Both the position numbers and the translations under genes were made by a program. 64,000 nucleotides of DNA from Ampelomyces quisqualis (Eukaryota; Ascomycota; Dothideomycetes; Pleosporales; Phaeosphaeriaceae): NCBI GenBank assembly GCA_018398575.1, contig JAGTXZ010000003.1, positions 248,001-312,000 of the forward strand. Reading direction: 5' to 3'. This document shows positions 54,301 through 64,000 of the stretch, one piece after another. Position 1 is the first letter of the stretch, and each line of letters opens with the position of its first letter. The notes below the pieces were generated by a model. The model had not been told where the DNA came from. It did no database searches and saw nothing but the letters and a program-made list of their open reading frames with translations.

Positions 54301-57300
54301 AGGGTAGGTTCCATCCTTGTGGCCGCAAATGAAGGTGATACGGCGGATTCGGTGAGCAGCAAGCTCGCTCTTGTAATCCTCGACGATAGGAAAGATGCGC
54401 TCCAGAATCTCCTTATCGTCGAAGCCTTCAATGTCACGCACGGCAATGTTGAGAACTCCAGTCAGTTCATCAGAACCTTTTTGCGGCTCCATTGCGCCAG
54501 AAGTCGGGGTTCGCTTCAGGGAAAGGTTTTCTCTCAGGGTGAGTCCGCCCTTTTTGGAGGCACCAGTTGAGGGAAAGAGCTCCAGAGCCTTGGCAATGAG
54601 CTCACCAGCATCATCGAGATACTCGACAGGTACAACCACACCCTTCCTAGTAGGCTCGTTCTCGAAGCGATTGTTGATGGCGGTCATGTCACTGAGCGAG
54701 TGGATGCGAGGTGGGCCACGATCGAAGCCAGGAGTGGAGGGTGTACCTGGCTCTGAAGGCTCAACGGTCAAGCCATACTCTGCCTCACCAACCTTTCGCA
54801 GGATAAAGTCCCATGACAAGAGACACTGCTGGTCACCCTCGTTGTGGTAATCAATTTGCTGGAGGTGGTACGCGCGGTATGCACGGCGTGTGTACACTTC
54901 CAGAGCAGCAAGGGCAACCCAAGGATCTGAATGGACGAAGAACTGGGTCAAGACGTCAAAGACTGTGAAGCGCGAGTCGACAACCTCCTTGATGACATCG
55001 AAGTTGGGCTCACGATGATCCCAACCGCTCTCGCCATATCGGGACTCGACGACAGAGGATCGCAGAATGTGTTCCATCTGAGAAGTGCGCTCCTCGAGGG
55101 AGGGCATGGCACACTGAATGAGAACCTCACGAGCCTTCAACGAAACCTTGGCAGTCTGCCTTGACTCCAAGTCCGTGAGCTTCTTCAGTGTGCCCTTGAA
55201 GTACTTGGCGATGTTGCCAACACCAGGCTTGTTGGGTCGGTACAGGTCGAGAATGGCAATGATGAGGTTGTTCTTTGCGGGTACACGAGCATGCGACAGA
55301 ACGGTCTGCACGACGGGGGTAATGTTGTCGCGGTTCTCATCACGAAGCTTGAGGATGACTTCCTCGTCTCGCGAGTTACGAGAAGAGAAGAGCTGCTCGA
55401 CACCATGATACATCTCTAGGTAGTTGAGCATCACTGCATACTCATGGGCCTTGAGACCCTCAGAGTAGCGAGCGATGACATCGGCAAGAGGCGCGAGCGC
55501 GGCCTTCAGAAGGTCCCTGTCGCCCTTGGCCACATTGTCCTCAAGAAACTTTTGGAAAGCCTTGCTAAGCGCCTTGCCAGGGAACTCGAGTGTACGACCA
55601 TGTGCCTTTTCTACGATCTGAGAGAACATAGTGTCGAGCTTTTGGGGCATACGAGCATGGAGGGCAGAAGCTTGAGCGTTCCACTCTCCGTAAGGAAGCT
55701 CTGGGTCGCGCAGGACTTCAACGAGCTCCTTGAGTGTGCTCTGCATAATGACCTGGTTGTCAAAACCCTGAAGAATATTCTGAAGGATGTTGTTGAGTGC
55801 AACAAACTTCTGGGGAGGCTTGCTGCCCATGATCTGTGGCGAGCCCATGTCGGGAAGAAGGCCCAGGTAGGTCTGCGCAGTCTTGACCATGCTGGGGTCG
55901 TCCAGAGCAAGAACACCAAGAATGTCTCCAGCTTCGAGAGTGGCTCCTGGTTGCTTGATGAGGTTGACAATACCGGCCTCTTGTGCGATCAAAGGCATGT
56001 ACATCTTCATGACCTCAACCTCAGCAAAAGGCTGGCTCTTGGCAATATGATCGCCATTTTCGACCAAGAACCGGACGAGCTTACCGGGGGATGGAGTGCG
56101 GAGTTGGGTAGGGTCGTTCTCCTGCTCAAGGAGGCAGGTCTTGCCATCTACAGAGAGACGAGTCGCACCAACTTCCTCCTTCCAGTAGACATTGTGAGAT
56201 TTTCCGGCAAGCAGGATCAGAAGACCGCCATCGGCCAGAGCTCTGACACCAACGGAGCACTTTGAACCGTTGATGAAGAGGGTGAAACTGTCGATGGTCG
56301 ACCTAGTTGCAGTGAACTTGTATCGGAAACCCTCATAGATGAAGTCGACGGGGAAAACAGTCTTCAAAACTTCCTTGGACGGGACCTGACCCTTCTCCAA
56401 GCTAGTCTTGTACTCGCTAATGCAGGCTTCGCTAGCAGCGTGAGCTTTGGTGACAGCACCGCAAATGACGGCAATCATGGGGTCTGGTCGCTCAGCTGTG
56501 AGCTTCTTGGAGATGAGCTCGTCGAGCCAACCAGTGGTCATTGTGTTGTCTTCAAAAGCGGGCGTCTCGAGCAGCTTGATGAGATATTCGACTGTGGTTC
56601 GGAAGTCACCACGAATGCTCAATTCTTTGAGCGCAACTACCATGTGTTTTCGTGATGCCTGTCGATTCTCGCCGTAGGCGAAGATGTGACCGAACTGAGA
56701 ATCGGAGAAGCTGTGGATACCACCAGCAGAACTCACAGAGAAGTAACCCCAAACATTGGAACTACTCCTGAAGTTGAGATCGTGGATGGTACCGCCAGAT
56801 GGCTTGAAACCCTCATCTGGATCTTCCGAGGTGATACGGCAGGCCGTGCAGTGACCCTTGGGAGTTGGTCGTCGCTGGTTCTGCATGCTGCCCTCCTTGG
56901 AGAAGTCAAAGTCAATCGTGGAGCTGGTGTGCGGGTCGGCGCCGTACAGCAGACGAATGTCGCGGACGCGGTGGAGCGGGAGACCCATGGCGATTTGGAG
57001 CTGGGCCGCTGGGAGGTTGACGCCTGTGACCATTTCGGTTGTGGGATGCTCGACCTGGAGACGCGGGTTCAACTCGAGGAAATAGAACTTGTCGTCGGCG
57101 TGCGAGTAGAGGTACTCAACGGTACCAGCAGAGACGTATCCGACCAGTCTGCCGAGAGACACGGCAGCCTTCTCCATCTCATGGAAGGTTCTGTTAGGAG
57201 CGACTGTTACCGGCGCCTCCTCGATGATCTTCTGGTGTCGTCGCTGCACGGAACAATCACGTCCGAAGAGAGAGATGTTGTTGCCATACTGATCCGCGAC

Positions 57301-58316
57301 CAGCTGGACTTCCAGATGCCGCGCGCTGCCCGCAAGCTTCATGATGAAGATGGGCGACCCAGGAATCTCCGAAGCGGCCTCGGCGTACAGCTGCTGGAAG
57401 TCCTCCTCCCGCTCGACCTTTCGGATACCCTTGCCACCACCTCCTTCCGAGGCCTTGACCATGACAGGGAACCCAATCCTCTTTGCAGCCGCGAGGCCCT
57501 CTTCCCACGACTTTGTGCAGCCCTTCTCGTACACGTCGTCTTGGACCGTGACGATGCCCTGGTCGTCCACGACGACCTCGTCGACGCCGGTGCCCGACCA
57601 GGGGATGCAGGGCACCTTTGCGTGCTGAGCCACGATGGTGGACGAGATCTTGTCGCCGAGCGACCGCATGGCAGACCCGGGGGGGCCAATGAAGACGATC
57701 TTCTTGGGCGATGCGGCGAGCGATTCGGGCAGCTTGGGGTTCTCCGAGGCGTGTCCCCAGCCCGCCCACACGGCATGGACGTTCATGCGCTCGGCGACAT
57801 CGACAATGAGCTCGACGTTGGCGTAGTTGTTGTTGTTCGTCCCTCCGGGCACCTGTTGGGCAGCGTCAGCCATGCCGCCGCACGGCGCAGGCGTCACGGG
57901 CAGCACCCACCTCGACATACTGGTCCGCCATGCGGATGTACTCGGCGTTGGCCTGCAGATCCTCGGGCGTGGCCATGACGGTGAACTGGATGGCCCGCTC
58001 ATCGCCAAACGTCTCGTACGCCCACTTGCGCACCGAGCGGATCTCCTTGACCGCCGCAATGCCGTTGTTCGCAATGAGCACCTGCAAGCACACGCACGTC
58101 AGCTCACGACGGGCCGAGTGCCCCGACTGGCGCCCCGGACGGGGTTCTCACATTGGTGATGACTGTGTGGCCGTCGTGCGCGGCGACAAAGTCCTTGACC
58201 TTGCCGGGCGCCGCAGTCTGGAGGTGGTTTCCGCCGATGAAGTGCGGCGCCAGGTTGAACTTGGCCGCGTACGAGCTCGGCCCGCCATTGGCATGCTTCT
58301 GGGCAGCTGCAGCCAT
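51320..58316 (-). CDS. ACC1: Acetyl-CoA carboxylase (multidomain, cytosolic)
   Basis: Carboxylates acetyl-CoA to malonyl-CoA, the committed step of fatty acid synthesis. Exons (minus): 58316-58152, 58081-57911, 57852-52890 and 52839-51320, total 2272 aa, normal for fungi. Domain order: biotin carboxylase (VLIANNGIAAVKEIRSVRKW, GGGGKGIRKV ATP-grasp loop, HLEVQLVADQYGN), biotin carrier (biotin Lys in EVEVMKMYMPL, about residue 700), the long central domain, and carboxyltransferase (LSANSGARIGLAEEL, and GQPIILTGAPAINKLLGREVYTSN). All regions are intact. The first two introns interrupt the extreme N-terminus, so a prediction that ignored them would lose the first 112 residues. No mitochondrial leader. 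Confidence 0.97.
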
Positions 58317-59786
58317 GTCGTGTGCAGCCGTGCCGCGGCGCTGGTAGAGGGGAGATTCGGGTGTCGTGGAAACGACCCGCGAGGACGATGGTGGTCACTG
58401 GCGGGGGAGGGGCGGAGCAGCCGATTAGTAATTGTGCGTGTAGATAGATAGAGGGTCCAAGGCGCCGGTGGTGAGGGTGAAAAGCTCTCGTTGCCGTGTG
58501 CCTGGGAGGAAGCAACAACCACAACCAACGTAGGTAACGTAAACAGCTCAAGGGACAGGATGCAGGCGCGAATTGAATCGGCACGAGGGTATATGGCGTG
58601 TGGGAGGGGAGGGAGCAGAGCAAAGGGCAGCGCCTGTGGGGCCCGGGAGCAGTGTACAGTAGTAATAAATTTCTCGGTGCCCAGCGGATAACCCCAAGCT
58701 ATCCCGAGCTGTTGAGCTGAGGCCGGCCCACATCACGTCCCGCATTGACGCCCTGTCATTCCTACCAACTGGAAAGCCACCACACCCTCTCGGAACCCGT
58801 CCGGAAGCCGGACATCTCATTCTTGTGCAGGGTACGGAGTAGTCTGCGGAGGTCTCAGTCTCACTGCACACGCTGACGGCGAGGAACGTTGAGCTCGCAA
58901 GACCAACTAATGCCGGCACCCTCCCAACAAGCGCCATCTCCACAGCGCAGGCTCGAGTAAACGCGGGTTCCTGCCCTTGGTCATTGACTATCGCGATTCT
59001 CACCACATGCTCACCGCGGCTTGGACGCCGAGACGAGCCCTGCACGTACATACATGGTGGCATGGCGCTTAGTAATACTAACTTGTCTGCCCTCTCATGC
59101 CATCCGGGTCTCCGCCTAGAAACACACACACACACACACACGCACACCTCTCGGACTCCGACATTCTGCGCCTCTGATTCGTCCAACTGCGCATCCTGAA
59201 GGCACTGACATGTCGCCACCATCTTGACATGGCATTGCATGTTCCTCTCCGTCATGTCGAAAAAGACTTGCTGTGGGCCACGAGGTGGTAGGTAGGTACG
59301 TGGAGGCCAGGTCAAACGCAGCAAGACATGGAATCACCTGCATGAGCTGCTCCGAAATCCAGGGTCCCGGTCCGTACCGCTGGCTTTGACATCAGAATCG
59401 TATGATTTCTTGCCGTAGCTCTGAACAACACAAACACCACCTCGGAGCATGCCACCCACTACCCCAGACTTCACACCAAGATGAACCCCATGTCAAGCCG
59501 CCATGGTCAAGCCAAATGACAAAGGAAATGCTATTGAGCGCTACGTAAAGTCCGCAGACAGGCTCCTTCTGATCCCCCACTATGTGCAATGATCCATGGT
59601 CCCAAAAGATGCGTCAAAACACCCCGCGACCGCACCAACGCCCCGACAAGATCAGCAGGGCTAGTACCTGCATCACACGTGTCGCATGCCCGAATCTGAA
59701 CCAAGCTATATACCGAGAAATTCATACATGTCATGCACGTCCACCTGCAGCCGCTTCCCACTTGCTCTGCACCATCCACGCGTCCT
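58317..59786. other. 1.5-kb region upstream of ACC1
   Basis: ACC1 promoter and 3' flank of the NudE gene. Includes a CA microsatellite (about 59122-59147) and a TACGGAGTA motif at 58833. The ORFs here are low-complexity and unsupported. Confidence 0.5.
59122..59147. repeat. CA/GT microsatellite
   Basis: About twelve CA units in a row on the + strand, with one CG interruption near 59141. A useful polymorphic marker; no coding role seen. Confidence 0.9.
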
Positions 59787-61620
59787 TCAATATGTCTCTT
59801 CCTCGTTCTGTGTCGACATCTTGCGCGGCCGTGCAGGCGGAAGCATGTCCCCGCCATCCATGTAGCCAGAGCTTGTTCTCCGCCCTGCACTCTGTCTCCG
59901 CGGTATGCCGCTTGGCGTTGGTATGCCAGACTTTTCTAGCGTGAGTCGGCGAGCTGTGGGTGTCGCGACATTACTTCCGTCGCTAGTGCTGCCCGTATCG
60001 ACCTCCCGCACCGACATCGACAAGGATTGGGTGTGACTGTGTGCCGACATGCCGCTGAGGGAACTTCGGGGTCGTTGCATGCGCCCGCTCATGGAAGCGC
60101 TCGAGTAATGACCCAGGGGTGTTCGTGTACTGCCTCTGCTCTCCGGTCGCTGTAGACCACCTCTGCTCTCTGGTCGTCCCGTTTGAGACGACACCGACGC
60201 TCGACTGCTCGGGCGGCTGTTGCTTGGCTCGCGTGAAGAAGCTGGGATGCCGAATGAGAGCCGGCTTACACCAGAATCGGCAGTTCCGTTGGTTGTTGAG
60301 GAGGCTGCTGATGCGTGCGAAGTTCGTTTCCTGTTGCTCCTGAGGGTCACATTGTTTGGTATGTGATGACCGAGCGCACTTCCGTTCCGTGGACTCGCGC
60401 GGGGTGGCGTGTTGGTAGGAGCGGGCAGCTTTGACCGCGCCGAGTACACTCGCTCCTCGAGCTTCTGCATCTTACCAATCAGCCCTCGAATCTGGTATAG
60501 GGAACCTGATCTCGCCAAACCACCTGCGAGCGCATTGCCTCCCAAACTTGGTCTTGGACCCCGTTGCGCAGGTGCCGTCGTCCGAATCGACGGTGTCGTA
60601 CGACCACTGGCCCCTACACTTTGTCGTGCCGCTGCAGGTATACTTGGGGCACGAGAATGTCTTGGTTGTCGCGACTGGTGCAGGCCAGCACGAGGGGTTG
60701 CACCAGGATCGAGTGCAATTGATCCCTTGCGTCTGGGCATGGGTGTGGCGGGTATAGGTCTGGCGGATGGCGGCGCGTCTGACAAAGGCGGCGACGGTGG
60801 TGTTGCATCTGGTCGCAGACCGTCTGGTTTCATGCGAGGAGGGGTGGACGCTGCGGTAGGCGAGGACAGGGTCGTTGCAGAGGTCGAGGCTTCTGAAGCC
60901 GGCGAACGTGGGCGCAACAAGTCTCCGGCGAGGTGGTTCGATACCTTGCGCTGGTGGTGTCTCTCGATGGTCGCTTCCGCCAGGCGCAGCTTTTCCTGCA
61001 CAATGTCCGCCTCTATGCGCAGATCCGAAAGTTCATCTCGCAGTCGCTGGGTTTCTATCCGTAGTGCCTCGCGCTCTTGCTCGCCTATCTTGAGTTCCTC
61101 CTCCATCATGACGCCTCGTTCGATGGAGACGTTGTACTTGGACTCTATGTCCTCTAGCGAAGATGTCTGGTTGCGCGCTTGTCGCTCAAAGTCATCGCTC
61201 TGCACCTCAATATCCCGCAGCTTCATTTGTAGCGAACGCTGCCCGTCGCGCAGGGTCGTGATCTCCTTTTGCAGGGTATTCTGCGCATTGTGGGCCTCGG
61301 TCTTGCTTTGCTTGTACTTGGTCTGCGGCGCTGGTCAGTCAAGGCCGTGGTGGTCGTGCGACGCGCGCGCAGATCCCACATACCTTCCACTCCTCCACTT
61401 CGAACCCCAGCCGCTCTACCTTCTCCTGCAACTTCCGCTCTCTTTTCTCGCTCTCTTCCACATCCCGCTCCAGCTCCGCCTCTAGTTCTTTGCTCGAGGT
61501 CTGAAACTCCTGCAGCTCGCCCTCCAGCGTCTCGTATTGTGTTTTGTAGTATGCGAGCTGCTCCTGTATGCTGCCCCATGCTCCGCTCGGGGGCGATGGC
61601 GGGGTGTCGTGTGCTGCCAT
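59787..61620 (-). CDS. NudE-type nuclear distribution protein (dynein regulator)
   Basis: Coiled-coil partner of LIS1 and dynein needed for nuclear migration in hyphae (RO11 of Neurospora, NudE of Aspergillus). Exons (minus): 61620-61384 and 61322-59787, total 590 aa. The N-terminus (AWGSIQEQLAYYKTQYETLEGELQEFQ) begins a long coiled coil to about residue 195, including KEITTLRDGQRSLQMKLRDIE, which fits the NUDE LIS1-binding region. The rest is Ser/Pro/Arg-rich and disordered, with an islet SLYQIRGLIGKMQKLEERVYSARSKLP that is strongly helical and is conserved in fungal NudE. A 61-nt GT-AG intron separates the first coil segment from the second. Confidence 0.9.
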
Positions 61621-62286
61621 GGCGACAACGCGGCGGGTGCGACTTCGGCCGGGTGCAGATCTCAGGAGTATTTCTGGCGGGGTGGCTGGATTGCGCAGAC
61701 AGTGCAGAGCCAAATAATATTCCTAAGCAGTTGTCGTGTAGAGGCGCAAGCCAGACAGCGTTTGGAGGGTTTGGAAAGTAGCGGAGTGCGGTGTTCGTGC
61801 CTGCCTCCTCTGCGCCCCGTTGTTGCCCGGTTCGCCTTGGGGGGAAGGCGGTGTCGACAGCAATGCGCTACTGCCTGTTCGAGTCTTGCCAGTTGGCGGC
61901 TCTCCCTCCGAGTGTCTCCGTATTAGCAATGAACCTGTCCCTGTAGCAGTCAGTGGTTAGTAGCCCGCAAAAGCGCGGTGGTCGTGGTGGTCGTGCTGTC
62001 AGTGGGGACGTGTTGATCAGGCTGGGCGGGCTGACGCATCGCAGTTAGCGCGGATTTACTCGACTGTCCGGGGCAACCATGCCATGCATGCCATGCTAGG
62101 TGGCAGGCGCGGACGCCACTTCCGCCCACGTGACACGACCTTGAGACACTCTTTTTTGTCCGCATGACATCAGAAACTGATCAAAATCCAATTCTCTCCG
62201 CCAGATGCTGTTACGATTATGTACTGCAGGAAACGAGGCTCGGGGTATATTACAAGCTGGAGGCCATGCGACTCCACTTCCTGCGC
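61621..62286. other. Intergenic between NudE and PMP47-like genes
   Basis: NudE promoter at left and the 3' flank of the carrier gene at right. No supported gene. Confidence 0.5.
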
Positions 62287-63865
62287 TCAGTCCTTGATGC
62301 CTGTATCTGGACCGTTGATGTCTCTGATGTCCGCATCCTTGACAGCCTCGCCAACTCGCTGCCCTACGTTCGCTGCTGCGTCTCTGCCTGCCGCTGCAGC
62401 ACCAACAGCGCGCTTAGATGCGTCGTTCATTGCACCCTTGCCCTGCTCCACAACTCCTCTGGCCGAAGCCGATTCCGAAAGCTCTACGCCCTTCGCGTAT
62501 GCCTCGCTGGCATGCTGCTTACCGCTCTCGAGGAGTTGTGAAGCCTGTTGCGACCCTTCTACGGCAACTTCTTTAGCCTTCTCGGTTGCCTGCCCCGCAA
62601 GTTCGACGCCTTTTGTATAGATTCCATCGGCCTGTTCCTTGCCATGCTCGTATAGGTCTTTGGCTCCATCAGATGCGCGCTTCGCGAGCTCCTGCGGGCT
62701 TGGGTACTTTTCAAGGGCTTTCAGCACCGTGTAGTACAGGCTGATGATCACTGTATGGATCCCATCTTTCATCAACATGGTGATGCCGTGAGAGAAGAAG
62801 CCCTTCAGCACTTCCGCACCAAGACCTTGATAGAGCCCAGATAGGCCCTCCGTCTCTGCAATCCGCAGGATAGTGCTGAATACAGTTCGTTGCCTTGCAC
62901 GCGCTGCTGCAGAATCCCGTGGCCGGCCAGACTTTTCCGTCTCCGAAGTTTCGCCCGTCGCATCCGATGGCTTTTGTGAGGAGACCTGAGCGCGAGTCTT
63001 TGCTAATGAGAAGGGGTACGTGACGGTCGAGGCCAGAGCCTTACTGATGGCAGCAACGAGAAATGTAAGACGCGCGCCCGGACTGTCACGTTTGGCCCTT
63101 GGTACCAGCAATCGCAATATTACTTTGTGTAACAACATGGTAATTGAGGGGTTCAAAGTTAAGATCAGGCTGGCCGAGTAGCCTGACCAGAAACCTTGTA
63201 TGCCCTTCTCACGGATGATACCTCGTGCGATGTCCGTCGTGTTGGAGGACGGCGCAATGGCTGCTGTGTCGTCCTTGACCATGGCCACTGTCTGCTTCCT
63301 TGTAACGATCTGCTGCAAAGGCGTTGTCCAGAGTTTGGAAAAAGCGCCGGCTATCACACCTACGCCAATTTCTTCCAGAGCTGGCAGACTCTTGCCCGTA
63401 CCACGCGCATCCAGCCTGCGCTGTCGAACGTACGAGTACGCAAGAAAGAATAGAAAACTGTCTGCTACGCCCTTCACTACCTCCGGGACGACGCCACTGT
63501 AGAAAGCCTGTAGTCCGCCCTCCCTTTCGTAGATGGTCTCAATCGCATCCAGTATGCCTGTATAGTGGGCATGCTTGCCATCGCGCTTTAGCTGTCGCTG
63601 CACTTGTAGACGGGTGATGACGAGGTCGAGAGGATATGTGATGAGCTTCGCGATCGCAGTGCCGGCGGCGCCAGAGGTGGCATGTCCGAGTGCTGGAAGC
63701 GCTGGGCCGATCGCGCTGTGATGCGACTCGTTCGACACGTGATATAGAGTGAAGGCATCCTATGCATGTGAGCCGGGCGGTGCCGAGGTGTTGAAGTGGC
63801 GATGCACTACTTACAAGCTGCGAGTTGTAGATGTAGCTCGCCTTGTCCGGAGTATCAGATGCCAT
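62287..63865 (-). CDS. PMP47-like peroxisomal carrier with LEA-like tail
   Basis: Mitochondrial-carrier-family protein of the peroxisomal adenine-nucleotide type (PMP47/ANT1), which imports ATP for fatty-acid activation. Exons (minus): 63865-63815 and 63759-62287, total 507 aa. Three carrier repeats are seen: signatures YPLDLVITRLQVQ, TTPLQQIVTRKQTV and YPFSLAKTRAQV, each at the end of an odd helix, plus GLYQGLGAEVLKGFFSHGITM near the sixth helix. After residue about 355 comes a 150-residue Ala/Glu/Lys/Gly tail of amphipathic 11-mer-like repeats (ATEKAKEVAVEGSQQASQLLESG is one cycle series), like LEA-group-3 proteins. Such a tail is not usual for carriers; it may bind membrane or stabilise the protein. 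Confidence 0.88.
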
Positions 63866-64000
63866 CGTCAATAGCTTACGGGATGTTCAAGGACTAGAGT
63901 CAGGGGGCATGGACTCGAGATATAGGAGCAGCTCAGTAAACGCGGGGAAAGCCGTCATAACGTTTTGCGGAGAGCAGACCGCGGCTCCGCTTCGAGTTAC
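63866..64000. other. Promoter of the carrier gene, window end
   Basis: The upstream flank of the carrier gene. No further gene starts within the last 135 bases. Confidence 0.5.

Noticed and set aside
56686..57978. 430-codon open frame on the + strand
   Set aside because: It is antisense to acetyl-CoA carboxylase, whose exon is long and intact; the opposite frame stays open because of codon bias.
58548..59324. 258-codon minus frame upstream of acetyl-CoA carboxylase
   Set aside because: Includes the CA microsatellite as Val-Cys repeats and shows no domain; it lies in the ACC1 promoter.

Overview
The window looks like nuclear DNA of a filamentous ascomycete (Pezizomycotina), most likely a dothideomycete. 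The reasons are many short GT-AG introns of about 50-70 nt, a Woronin-body gene (hex-1) that only filamentous ascomycetes carry, a DUF8035 protein, a Zn2Cys6 regulator, single-chain acetyl-CoA carboxylase, and TA-rich decayed DNA resembling repeat-induced point mutation (RIP). Species-level placement is inference.

Layout. 0-5 kb: COX7a-like subunit, CCDC47-like ER protein, and a GH18 chitinase with a chitin-binding module inserted in its barrel (minus strand). 5-12.4 kb: hex-1 with a long repetitive 5' coding extension, then about 3 kb without a recognisable gene. 12.4-16.6 kb: a MYND protein with an in-frame TGA near its end, a cytochrome P450 pseudogene, a short inverted-repeat element and an intron-containing tRNA-Asp. 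16.6-25.5 kb: secreted or lipid-acting enzymes (serine carboxypeptidase, AA16-like LPMO, a broken carboxylesterase, a caleosin). 26-36.4 kb: DUF8035 protein, MFS sugar transporter, 2-hydroxyacid dehydrogenase, a small unknown ORF and an mpaB/DUF2236-type oxygenase. 36.4-43.6 kb: an accessory-looking stretch with two secreted orphan proteins, a RIP-like TA-rich island, an F-box-like orphan and degenerate repeats.

43.6-49.2 kb: kynureninase and indoleamine 2,3-dioxygenase face each other across a 399-bp shared promoter region, followed by a Zn2Cys6 transcription factor. Together they look like a small tryptophan-catabolism module. 50-64 kb is housekeeping: an ABM-domain protein, acetyl-CoA carboxylase (2272 aa), a NudE-type dynein regulator, and a PMP47-like peroxisomal carrier with an unusual LEA-like tail.

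Three groups of genes share a theme. The chitinase, LPMO, carboxypeptidase and secreted orphans act outside the cell. Hex-1 and the PMP47-like carrier belong to the peroxisome/Woronin body. The kynurenine pair with its neighbouring regulator is the most system-like arrangement in the window. Exon borders were worked out by hand from splice signals and frame; they are exact where given but not transcript-verified.
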